Of a stretch of DNA of 6,005 bases, positions 1 to 4,417 are shown in pieces; position 1 is the first letter of the stretch, and each line of letters starts with the position of its first letter. A program made the position numbers and the translations under genes. Source of the stretch: Paludibacteraceae bacterium (GTDB taxonomy: Bacteria; Bacteroidota; Bacteroidia; Bacteroidales; Paludibacteraceae); contig CAJGDW010000096.1 of assembly GCA_904502115.1 (NCBI GenBank), positions 1 through 6,005 of the forward strand, written 5' to 3'. The notes under the pieces were generated by a model. That model saw only the letters and a list, made by a program, of their open reading frames with translations. It was not told the origin of the DNA and did not search any database.

Positions 1-37
1 CATCGGTCAATTTAAAATATTTCTTGATGTTTTCCAT
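1..37 (-). CDS. 5' end of an unidentified protein-coding gene (partial, leaves window)
   Basis: On the minus strand an ATG at 37-35 opens a frame reading MENIKKYFKLTD up to the window edge. Only 12 residues are visible, so no domain can be assigned. It is believed to be a gene because a well-formed Bacteroidota promoter lies directly upstream and no other ATG lies between the upstream in-frame stop and this one. The N-terminus is vaguely like Bacteroidota RsmG (16S rRNA methyltransferase) proteins, which often begin with a similar KYF segment, but this is a guess from 12 residues. It is divergent to the HMA-like gene at 112. Confidence 0.5.
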   Translation of the reverse strand, partial: MENIKKYFKLTD

Positions 38-41
38 ACTG

Positions 42-72
42 CAAATGTAGTATCAAATCTGCAATCGTCAAA
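42..72 (-). promoter_or_regulatory. Bacteroidota-type promoter for the leftward gene
   Basis: Read on the minus strand, TTTG (72-69), a 19-base spacer, then TACATTTG (49-42) match the -33/-7 consensus TTTG-N19-21-TAnnTTTG exactly. The -7 box ends only five bases before the ATG at 37, so transcription should start at or next to the start codon, implying a leaderless or nearly leaderless mRNA. Confidence 0.65.
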
Positions 73-82
73 AACTTTTAAG

Positions 83-90
83 TATATTTG
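83..90 (+). promoter_or_regulatory. -7 promoter box of the HMA-like gene
   Basis: TATATTTG matches TAnnTTTG and lies 21 bases before the ATG at 112, giving a predicted 5' UTR of about 15 bases. No clear TTG lies at the usual -33 distance, so this may be a weak or activator-dependent promoter. Together with the divergent minus-strand box it forms a mirrored pair (CTGCAAAT at 39-46 and ATTTGCAG at 86-93). Confidence 0.5.
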
Positions 91-111
91 CAGCCTAAAA
101 AACATGTAGTT

Positions 112-462
112 ATGAAAAAAATCTTTCTTCTTTTAACCGCCATTTTGTTATTAGTAGCCCCTATGCAAGCTAAAGACGACGAACCCGTAGAGCTTACCAC
201 CACCTTTTTGGTGATGATGCCCAAACAAAAGGCATCGAGCGTAAAAAACACCTTGCGCAAGCAAGAGGGCGTAAGCAAAGTAGAAGTGGATGCCGATCAG
301 CAAAAAGTTGTGGTTACATTTATGTCCGATAAAAATACTGTTTCTAACCTTACCAAGGTGTTTAAGCAGATGGGCATTACTGCCGCTGCATTAGAAACGG
401 GCTGCTTTGGTAGCAAAGAAGGCTGTATCAATGCTATTAAACCCGAAAATACCATGCGATAG
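112..462 (+). CDS. Secreted HMA-like (ferredoxin-fold) protein lacking the CxxC motif
   Basis: A 116-residue protein. Residues 1-20 form a signal peptide (KK, a Leu-rich core, then PMQA), so it should be exported to the periplasm or outer membrane. Residues about 29-94 follow the heavy-metal-associated (HMA) pattern: a first strand, a helix beginning ASSVKNTL, the hallmark GVSKVEVD strand, KVVVTF, and a second helix before GITAA. At the metal loop, where HMA proteins have MxCxxC, the sequence is MMPKQK (35-40), so both cysteines are gone. Two cysteines do occur near the C-terminus, in CFGSKEGC (98-105), and may form an alternative site or a disulfide. The ATG at 112 is chosen over an in-frame TTG at 88 because it starts the signal peptide and the TTG lies inside the -7 box. 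The TonB receptor gene follows 99 bases downstream. A role in metal (perhaps copper) handling with that receptor is inferred from the pairing. Confidence 0.8.
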   Translation: MKKIFLLLTAILLLVAPMQAKDDEPVELTTTFLVMMPKQKASSVKNTLRKQEGVSKVEVDADQQKVVVTFMSDKNTVSNLTKVFKQMGITAAALETGCFGSKEGCINAIKPENTMR

Positions 463-493
463 AAAATGATTTCTTTTATTCATCTTCTTGTTT

Positions 494-510
494 TTGCAAC
501 TTGGTTGCAA
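494..510 (+). promoter_or_regulatory. Candidate operator: perfect inverted repeat over the receptor promoter
   Basis: TTGCAAC, three bases, GTTGCAA form a perfect 7-base inverted repeat. The central TTG (501-503) is also the proposed -33 box of the receptor promoter, so a bound protein would block initiation. The size and symmetry suit a dimeric repressor; a metal-sensing Fur/Zur-type regulator would fit the downstream gene, but the regulator is inferred, not shown. Confidence 0.5.
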
Positions 511-529
511 GATGGTTGTTGTACCTTTG
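501..529 (+). promoter_or_regulatory. Promoter of the TonB-dependent receptor gene
   Basis: TTG (501-503), an 18-base spacer and TACCTTTG (522-529) match the Bacteroidota consensus. The -7 box ends 32 bases before the ATG at 562. It gives the receptor its own transcript apart from any read-through from the HMA-like gene. Confidence 0.6.
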
Positions 530-561
530 CAGTCGATAAAAGACCAAAACACCTATTAAAT

Positions 562-2679
562 ATGAAATACCTAATCCTTACCGTAAGTTTTCTTTTTGCT
601 TGTACGATGGCATGGGCGCATGCTCCTGGACAGCCTTGCAATGGACACCATGACCATGGTCATGAGTCTAAAGTCGAAAGTCCAAAGTCTGAGGTTAGTC
701 ACGATGGGCACGACCACGAACACGAAGGTCATAACCACGCCGAAGAAATGTGGCAACAATACCTTGATTCGCTTTACGACGACATGGAAGGCGAACTAGA
801 CGAGGTTAGCGTAGCCGGTCGTTCCACCATCAACTCCAAACTAACGCCCAGCAGGGTAAGCACCATTGGTACGGCAGAATTGTGTCGTGCAGCCTGCTGT
901 AACTTGTCAGAAAGTTTTGAAACCAATGCCTCAGTCGATGTGTCGTATGCAGATGCGGCAACCGGTGCCAAACAAATTAAGTTGTTGGGGCTATCGGGCA
1001 TTTATGTGCAAATGCTTACCGAAAACATGAGCAATTTTGGCGGTTTGGCTACCTTGTACGGTTTGGGTTATGTGCCCGGTGCTTGGCTATCGTCCGTGTC
1101 TATTTCTAAAGGTACATCGTCTGTTACCAACGGAGCGCAAGGCATTAGTGGTCAGATTAATATCGACTATAAAAAGCCCCAAAATTCAGCGCCTTTTTCC
1201 ATTAATTTTATGGCCAACTCGGGCGCGCGTATGGAACTCAATGCCGATGGTGCATTCCAAATAAACGATCATTTATCGACCATGGTGCTAGGGCATGTAT
1301 CGAACGAACAATTGTTGCAAGAAGATGGCAATGGCGACGGATTTTTGGATACGCCACTATCGCAATTGTACCATTTAATTAACAGATGGAATTACAGCGG
1401 ACACGAATACAGCGCCCAATGGGGTGTGAATGGTTTGTACGAAGACAAGCAATCGGGTCAGCTAAAAGAAATTCCCAATCGATACGGCATCTCGATGCAA
1501 ACCATTCGAGCAGAGGCATTTACCAAGCATGCTTTTGAACTATCGCATACGTACGAAACCAGTCTTGCCTTGGTAGCTCAAGGTGTGTATCATCAGTTTA
1601 ACAGTATGTATGGCAACCGATTGTACAACGGCGAAGAAGGCGATTTGTTGTTCAAAGCCATTGTACAAAGCAATTTAACTACCGACGGACACCATAGCAT
1701 GAAAGGCGGTGTAAGTTTTAGCGGCAATTGGCTAACCGAGCAAGTAGAGGCATTGCCTAGCTTACAAACCAACAATTATGTGCCAGGTATTTTTGCCGAA
1801 TATACCTTTAATCACCACGAAGAATGGGTGGTTTTGGCAGGGGTGCGTGCCGATTACAGCAATTTGTACGGCTTTTATGTAACGCCTCGTTTGCACCTAA
1901 AATACATGCCAATGGAAGAGTTGGTAATTCGTGCATCGGCGGGTAAGGGCTATAGAACCCCTCATGTGTATGCCGAAAACAACCATTATTTTGCTTCGTC
2001 GCGCCAATGGGAGGTGGCCGCCGATTTGCGCCAAGAAGAAGCATGGAATACCGGTGTAAGCATTAGTGGTGAGATTCCATTGGGCAATAGAAACCTATCG
2101 ATTAGTGCCGATTACTACTATACACATTTTATTAACCAAGTGGTGGTAGATACCGATGCCGATGCGCACAAAGTGTTGTTCTACAACTCTAACGGTGCGC
2201 CTGCCTATTCGCACAACGTGCAAATTGAAGCTACTGTAGAACCCGTTACGGGCTTGTCGCTAACAGCAGCTTATAAGTACAGCGATGCACGCAGTGTAAC
2301 CGCTGGAGAGTTGCGCCAAAAAGCGCTTTCGTCGCCACACAAAGGGTTGGTAACCGCATCGTACAAAACCCCAAAATATGGTTGGCAATTTGATGCTACC
2401 TGGCAAATTAGTGGTGGCGGACGCATGCCATTGGCCGATGCCGAAAACCCACAATGGGAAGCCACTTACGAACCTTACCATCAGCTAATGGCTCAAATTA
2501 CTAAAAACTGGGACAACTGGTCGTTGTACGTAGGGGCAGAAAACATGACCAACTACCGTCAACCAAACCCCATTATCAGCGCTGACGACCCATGGAGCCA
2601 AGACTTTGACGCCACCGTCATTTACGGCCCTCTAGGCGGCTGGAAAGTGTACGCTGGCTTCCGCTTTGAGTTAAAATAA
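562..2679 (+). CDS. TonB-dependent outer-membrane receptor with His-rich N-terminus (probable metal uptake)
   Basis: A 705-residue protein. The signal peptide ends at AWA (17-19). The mature N-terminus (20-59) carries 11 histidines in 40 residues, mostly as HDH, HGH and HEH clusters, a likely metal-binding segment. DEVSVAG (80-86) is a plausible TonB box. The plug domain spans about 84-205 and includes a Cys-rich ELCRAACCNLSESF stretch (107-120) and KQIKLLGLSGIYVQML (137-152). The remainder is a beta-barrel ending with GAENMTNYRQPNP near the C-terminus and YAGFRF before the last three residues. There is no N-terminal carboxypeptidase-like repeat domain, unlike SusC proteins. Known receptors with this plug type sit beside HMA-like genes and are thought to import or sense metals such as copper; the actual substrate is not shown here. 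The ATG at 562 is preferred over the longer in-frame start at 466, because it begins the signal peptide and lies behind the 522-529 promoter box. The length is typical. Confidence 0.93.
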   Translation: MKYLILTVSFLFACTMAWAHAPGQPCNGHHDHGHESKVESPKSEVSHDGHDHEHEGHNHAEEMWQQYLDSLYDDMEGELDEVSVAGRSTINSKLTPSRVSTIGTAELCRAACCNLSESFETNASVDVSYADAATGAKQIKLLGLSGIYVQMLTENMSNFGGLATLYGLGYVPGAWLSSVSISKGTSSVTNGAQGISGQINIDYKKPQNSAPFSINFMANSGARMELNADGAFQINDHLSTMVLGHVSNEQLLQEDGNGDGFLDTPLSQLYHLINRWNYSGHEYSAQWGVNGLYEDKQSGQLKEIPNRYGISMQTIRAEAFTKHAFELSHTYETSLALVAQGVYHQFNSMYGNRLYNGEEGDLLFKAIVQSNLTTDGHHSMKGGVSFSGNWLTEQVEALPSLQTNNYVPGIFAEYTFNHHEEWVVLAGVRADYSNLYGFYVTPRLHLKYMPMEELVIRASAGKGYRTPHVYAENNHYFASSRQWEVAADLRQEEAWNTGVSISGEIPLGNRNLSISADYYYTHFINQVVVDTDADAHKVLFYNSNGAPAYSHNVQIEATVEPVTGLSLTAAYKYSDARSVTAGELRQKALSSPHKGLVTASYKTPKYGWQFDATWQISGGGRMPLADAENPQWEATYEPYHQLMAQITKNWDNWSLYVGAENMTNYRQPNPIISADDPWSQDFDATVIYGPLGGWKVYAGFRFELK

Positions 2680-2697
2680 GCCCACTAACGCAATATC

Positions 2698-3102
2698 CTA
2701 AAAGGCATTAAGGAGTTCCATTCCCAACTCCTTGATGCCTTTTTTAATGGCTTCGGTTCGTTGCTCGGAAGGTGTTTTAAAACCGTTGATGTAATTTCTG
2801 AGTAGGGTAGGATTGATGCCAATTCGTTTGGCAAATTCGGCCACGTTAATTTCTTTGTGCGATAAAAAGAAAGCCTGTAGTTCGGAAGGCACCGCATCGG
2901 TGTACAAAAAACTCTCAAAACTAACATCTTCATTTAGTTCTCTCCAATGGATTCCTACAAACCCAAAGGTGTAGTTTTGGCGTTGCTCGTTGTTGGCCTC
3001 CTGCAATTTAGGATACCACAGCAACGACTGACGATACTCGTTTCCAGCCTCGTCTGCACCATAAATAAACTCACTATCGAACCAAACTTTTACAATCTTC
3101 AT
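2698..3102 (-). CDS. DUF2442-like protein with C-terminal helix-turn-helix (candidate antitoxin or regulator)
   Basis: A 134-residue protein. Residues 1-70 resemble DUF2442: MKIVKVWFDSEFIYG, then YRQSLLWYPKLQEA, and IHWRELNEDVSFESFLY, the part that in the family precedes the domain end. Residues about 84-110 (EINVAEFAKRIGINPTLLRN and the following YINGFKTPS) read as a helix-turn-helix, followed by a helical tail. The start at 3102 overlaps the upstream DUF4160 stop as ATGA; a TTG seven codons further upstream was rejected because the ATG gives the standard overlap and the family N-terminus. DUF2442 and DUF4160 genes often occur as adjacent pairs and are predicted to be toxin-antitoxin-like. 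That assignment rests on gene neighbourhood, with the HTH suggesting that this partner binds DNA and represses the operon. The last 15 codons lie in the terminator stem. Confidence 0.82.
   Translation of the reverse strand: MKIVKVWFDSEFIYGADEAGNEYRQSLLWYPKLQEANNEQRQNYTFGFVGIHWRELNEDVSFESFLYTDAVPSELQAFFLSHKEINVAEFAKRIGINPTLLRNYINGFKTPSEQRTEAIKKGIKELGMELLNAF
2700..2745 (+). terminator. Rho-independent terminator after the receptor gene
   Basis: An 18-base arm (2700-2717) pairs with 2726-2743 around an 8-base loop; the only irregular pair is a T-G wobble. T residues continue to 2745. It lies 20 bases after the receptor stop. The stem also encodes the C-terminal end of the convergent minus-strand gene, and may terminate that transcript as well, since the minus strand reads TTTTAG at the foot of the stem. 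Confidence 0.85.
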
Positions 3103-3338
3103 TTTGAAAAATAATTGTTCCAATACTGTATAATAATATCGGAGTTGTCTTTGATAATCTCTTTGATTTTTGTTAAGTCAGAGGTCTTAATACCTTTGGT
3201 CTCAGTTAATTCAAATTTGTTTTTAATCAAGGTAAATTTTGCATAACCGTTATTTCCTTCAACGTGTACATGAATAGGAGTGTGTTCTCTACTAAAGAAA
3301 AAGAATGAAAAACCGTAAAATCTAAAAATTTCTGGCAT
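3099..3338 (-). CDS. DUF4160 domain protein (candidate toxin partner)
   Basis: A 79-residue protein made of essentially one DUF4160 domain. It begins MPEIFRFYGFSFFFFSREH and continues with the family hallmark TPIHVHVEG (20-28), an AKF strand, then a helical half (TSDLTKIKEIIKDN) and an end of QYWNNYF, which matches the usual domain close to its full length. The HVHV histidines are the most conserved-looking positions. No signal peptide or membrane segment is present; the FFFF run is part of a strand. It is the first gene of a two-gene operon, overlapping the DUF2442-like gene by 4 bases, which implies translational coupling. The biochemical activity of DUF4160 is not established to my knowledge. 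Call of the family is firm, function is not. Confidence 0.85.
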   Translation of the reverse strand: MPEIFRFYGFSFFFFSREHTPIHVHVEGNNGYAKFTLIKNKFELTETKGIKTSDLTKIKEIIKDNSDIIIQYWNNYFSK

Positions 3339-3371
3339 GTTAATTAAGAATTAGATGTGATTAATTATGCG

Positions 3372-3403
3372 CAAAAATAGGAATTAAAAACGATACCTGC
3401 AAA
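3372..3403 (-). promoter_or_regulatory. Promoter of the DUF4160/DUF2442 operon
   Basis: On the minus strand TTTG (3403-3400), a 20-base spacer and TATTTTTG (3379-3372) fit the Bacteroidota consensus. The -7 box ends 33 bases before the ATG at 3338. The TTTG is itself the tail of a second -7-like box, TATATTTG (3407-3400), which lacks a -33 partner. Confidence 0.6.
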
Positions 3404-3481
3404 TATATGGGCAGAGATTTTTTTGGGGCGGTTGTTTTTGTTTTCTTCTTTCGTGTACCACGATTTGATACATTCAATCTT

Positions 3482-3489
3482 TATATTTG
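3482..3489 (+). promoter_or_regulatory. Candidate -7 box for the rightward ORF at 3551
   Basis: TATATTTG matches TAnnTTTG. A transcript from it would have a 5' UTR of about 55 bases that includes the stem-loop at 3521-3546. The -33 element is not recognisable at the proper spacing. Confidence 0.35.
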
Positions 3490-3508
3490 CAATAGGACTA
3501 TATTTTAA

Positions 3509-3546
3509 CCCCACAAAAACCCCCTCAAAACTATGTTTTGTTGGGG
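3509..3546 (+). other. Stem-loop with two alternative 5' arms before the ORF at 3551
   Basis: CCCC (3521-3524) and CAAAAC (3526-3531) can pair with GTTTTG (3535-3540) and GGGG (3543-3546) around a TAT loop, with a small internal bulge. A near copy of the 5' arm, CCCCACAAAAAC (3509-3520), could compete for the same 3' arm. The 3' arm ends four bases before the ATG at 3551, so it could affect translation. There is no T-run, so a terminator is unlikely. Confidence 0.35.
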
Positions 3547-3550
3547 ATAA

Positions 3551-3754
3551 ATGTTATATTTGTTAGTTCAAAAAATCTTATTGAGCACAACGCTATCGAG
3601 TACTATTATTATACCTGATACTAAAATTTACATCCAAGACCTATATCCAGAAAGAATAAAACAATCATTAAGAGCGGTATTACCACATATAAAAGAAAAT
3701 AACATAATATTGCTTAAAGAGGTTGACCAGTTCTATTTACCACCAGAATTATAA
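3551..3754 (+). CDS. Short hypothetical ORF, unrecognised
   Basis: A 67-residue frame beginning MLYLLVQKILL with its central part reading IIIPDTKIYIQDLYPERIKQ and ending DQFYLPPEL. I recognise no family. The composition from about residue 20 on (a strand, an amphipathic helix, another strand) looks protein-like rather than random, and its stop lies only 10 bases before the ATG of the next gene, as in an operon. Doubts: the start codon region contains a TATATTTG box (3555-3562), the only ATG is the first codon, and it could equally be the C-terminal remnant of a longer decayed gene. Low GC compared with its neighbours. Confidence 0.35.
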   Translation: MLYLLVQKILLSTTLSSTIIIPDTKIYIQDLYPERIKQSLRAVLPHIKENNIILLKEVDQFYLPPEL

Positions 3755-3764
3755 TTTTATCTTC

Positions 3765-4079
3765 ATGAAAAAAATCATTTCCCATATCCTTTTAGTGTTG
3801 TGTGCCGGCTGTTTTGTGTCGGCATCAAAGGTGCCCACGTGTAAGTGCGATGGTGTTGATTTGCATGGGAAAGTAAAAGTGGTAAGTTACGCTGCCGATT
3901 TTAAGGTAAAGATAGTAGACTACGCTGCCGACTTAAAGGTGAAGATGGTAGAGTATGCGCCCAATGATTGCGGTGAATGGCAGTTTGTGCAATATGCAGA
4001 AGATTTTACTATTCAGTTTGTTGAATACGGCGAAGATTTTACCATTCATTTTGTAGAGTACGCCCCTGGAACTCGATAA
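3765..4079 (+). CDS. Secreted 11-residue-repeat protein, resembling 7(1) septoil knot proteins
   Basis: A 104-residue protein. Residues 1-20 form a signal peptide (KK, hydrophobic core, then FVSA), with a cysteine in the core but no good lipobox, so export by signal peptidase I is more likely. A short TCKCDGVDLHG linker follows. Then come six 11-residue repeats in two sets of three: KVKVVSYAADF, KVKIVDYAADL, KVKMVEYAPND; then, after CG, EWQFVQYAEDF, TIQFVEYGEDF, TIHFVEYAPGT. Each repeat has a short beta-strand, then an acidic or small-residue turn. The order, with CGEWQ dividing the sets, matches my memory of small bacterial proteins annotated as 7(1) septoil knot domain proteins, predicted to form an intricately knotted fold. 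That name is from recall and should be tested. The function is unknown. The ATG at 3765 is chosen because it begins the signal peptide; an in-frame ATG at 3723 lies inside the preceding ORF. Confidence 0.82.
   Translation: MKKIISHILLVLCAGCFVSASKVPTCKCDGVDLHGKVKVVSYAADFKVKIVDYAADLKVKMVEYAPNDCGEWQFVQYAEDFTIQFVEYGEDFTIHFVEYAPGTR
3870..4073 (+). repeat. Six tandem 33-base coding repeats in two triplets
   Basis: Units at 3870-3902, 3903-3935, 3936-3968, 3975-4007, 4008-4040 and 4041-4073, with a 6-base insert (3969-3974, encoding CG) after the third. Units 1 and 2 share GCTGCCGA, and units 4 to 6 share the TTTGT(A/G/T) start of their second half. The period of 11 codons is exact. This is a protein-repeat, not a CRISPR: there are no spacers and the units differ at synonymous sites. 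Confidence 0.8.
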
Positions 4080-4086
4080 GCGAGTT
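4070..4086 (+). terminator. Weak stem-loop at the end of the repeat-protein gene
   Basis: AACTCG (4070-4075) pairs with CGAGTT (4081-4086) around a 5-base loop that holds the stop codon. It may mark the 3' end of this transcript, but no T-run follows, so a role in termination is uncertain. Confidence 0.3.
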
Positions 4087-4120
4087 AGTTATAAACAGCA
4101 GAAACTTACCAATAGTAGAA

Positions 4121-4234
4121 TTTCCCTTTGATCCCAACCATACCCTACATAGAACAAAAGTTTGAGGGGTTTAATAGGCTGATGTTTGATGACAGGCTCC
4201 CCAAACTGCCTATTGTGCTGAACAATGCAAAATC
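4121..4234 (+). repeat. Copy A of a 114-base direct repeat (5' end of the sprT-like gene)
   Basis: The 114 bases match 5342-5455 at 111 positions. The three differences are 4168 (G here, A in copy B), 4222 and 4225 (A here, G in copy B). Identity stops abruptly at both ends. The repeat spans the six bases TTTCCC plus the first 36 codons of the sprT-like gene, at a constant offset of 1221 bases. Confidence 0.93.
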
Positions 4235-4277
4235 TAGACAATATTGTAAAGTATTGCGAAGAAGAAGCCTTTGGTAG
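4128..4277 (+). pseudogene. Truncated copy of the sprT-like gene
   Basis: From the TTG at 4128 the frame reads MIPTIPYIEQKFEGFNRLMF (first codon written as M), with E14 of the intact copy changed to G, and then L-N-N-A where the intact copy has L-S-S-A. After the repeat ends at 4234 the frame diverges, running KSRQYCKVLRRRSLW to a TAG at 4275-4277. It ends long before the HExxH zinc site, so no protease could be made. The divergent tail still resembles the intact protein (C, a three-residue basic run, SL plus an aromatic). A +1 shift then gives FGRTS, close to FGKTT in the intact copy, so it may be an older decayed paralogue rather than unrelated sequence. That last point is inference from a few residues. 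Confidence 0.7.
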
Positions 4278-4352
4278 GACCTCTCTATTTCTCTTACAAC
4301 GGTAAAAACTTAGTCGATCTCAGAAAAGAAAACGAAGAACGATTGTAATTTT
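4235..4352 (+). other. Junction sequence between the broken sprT copy and the Fic promoter
   Basis: No intact gene is visible. In one frame, 4250-4348 encodes a run ending with LVGPLYFSYNGKNLVDLRKE and NEERL before TAA. It reads like the C-terminus of some protein but has no start and no family I recognise, so it is probably a gene remnant. Whether it belongs to the sprT-like fragment or came with the Fic cassette is unclear. Confidence 0.3.
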
Positions 4353-4384
4353 TTTGCCGATATCGGCAAGTTTTAGTATATTTG
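4353..4384 (+). promoter_or_regulatory. Promoter of the HTH-Fic gene
   Basis: TTTG (4353-4356), a 20-base spacer and TATATTTG (4377-4384) match the Bacteroidota consensus. The -7 box ends 33 bases before the ATG at 4418. It is one of the best-formed promoters in the window. Confidence 0.75.
4354..4369 (+). promoter_or_regulatory. Operator palindrome in the Fic promoter
   Basis: TTGCCGATATCGGCAA is a perfect 16-base palindrome that starts in the -33 box and fills the first part of the spacer. A bound protein would cover the promoter. The likely ligand is the N-terminal helix-turn-helix of the Fic protein itself (autoregulation), which is inference. Confidence 0.65.
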
Positions 4385-4405
4385 TACCAGAATACTTGAT
4401 GAAAG

Positions 4406-4415
4406 TTTGCCGATA
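4406..4415 (+). promoter_or_regulatory. Operator half-site next to the Fic start codon
   Basis: TTTGCCGATA is repeated exactly from 4353-4362 and ends two bases before the ATG at 4418. It carries one half of the palindrome, so it may be a second, weaker binding site in the 5' UTR, positioned to also affect translation or elongation. Confidence 0.5.
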
Positions 4416-4417
4416 GT

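Larger units (their letters stand above)
3404..3550. other. Intergenic spacer with two -7-like boxes nearby and no gene
   Basis: This AT-rich stretch, with runs of G and C, separates the leftward DUF4160 operon from the rightward genes. I see no convincing ORF or RNA gene in it. It holds a TATATTTG box at 3482-3489 and the stem-loop region at 3509-3546; another TATATTTG follows at 3555-3562. Neither box has a TTG at the normal distance (the nearest TTTG is 14 bases away in both cases). Confidence 0.5.

Noticed and set aside
78..278. Minus-strand ORF of 66 residues opposite the HMA-like gene
   Set aside because: It is antisense to a clear signal-peptide-bearing gene, has no promoter and no recognisable domain.
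466..561. Longer start for the TonB receptor
   Set aside because: It would place 32 unrelated residues before a perfect signal peptide and would run through the operator and the promoter.
1808..2044. Minus-strand ORF inside the receptor gene, and similar ones at 774-1001, 1593-1775 and 2260-2481
   Set aside because: All lie antisense to the barrel-coding region and show no family features.
3400..3407. TATATTTG on the minus strand as the -7 box of the DUF4160 operon
   Set aside because: No TTG lies at the right distance upstream, whereas its own TTTG makes a well-spaced -33 for the box at 3372-3379.
3784..3824. Lipoprotein signal in the repeat protein
   Set aside because: The cysteine in LCAGC is preceded by C-A-G, with no Leu, Val or Ile at -3, so a lipobox is not supported.
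3870..4073. CRISPR-like array
   Set aside because: The 33-base units are contiguous, in frame and diverged; there are no spacers and no cas genes.
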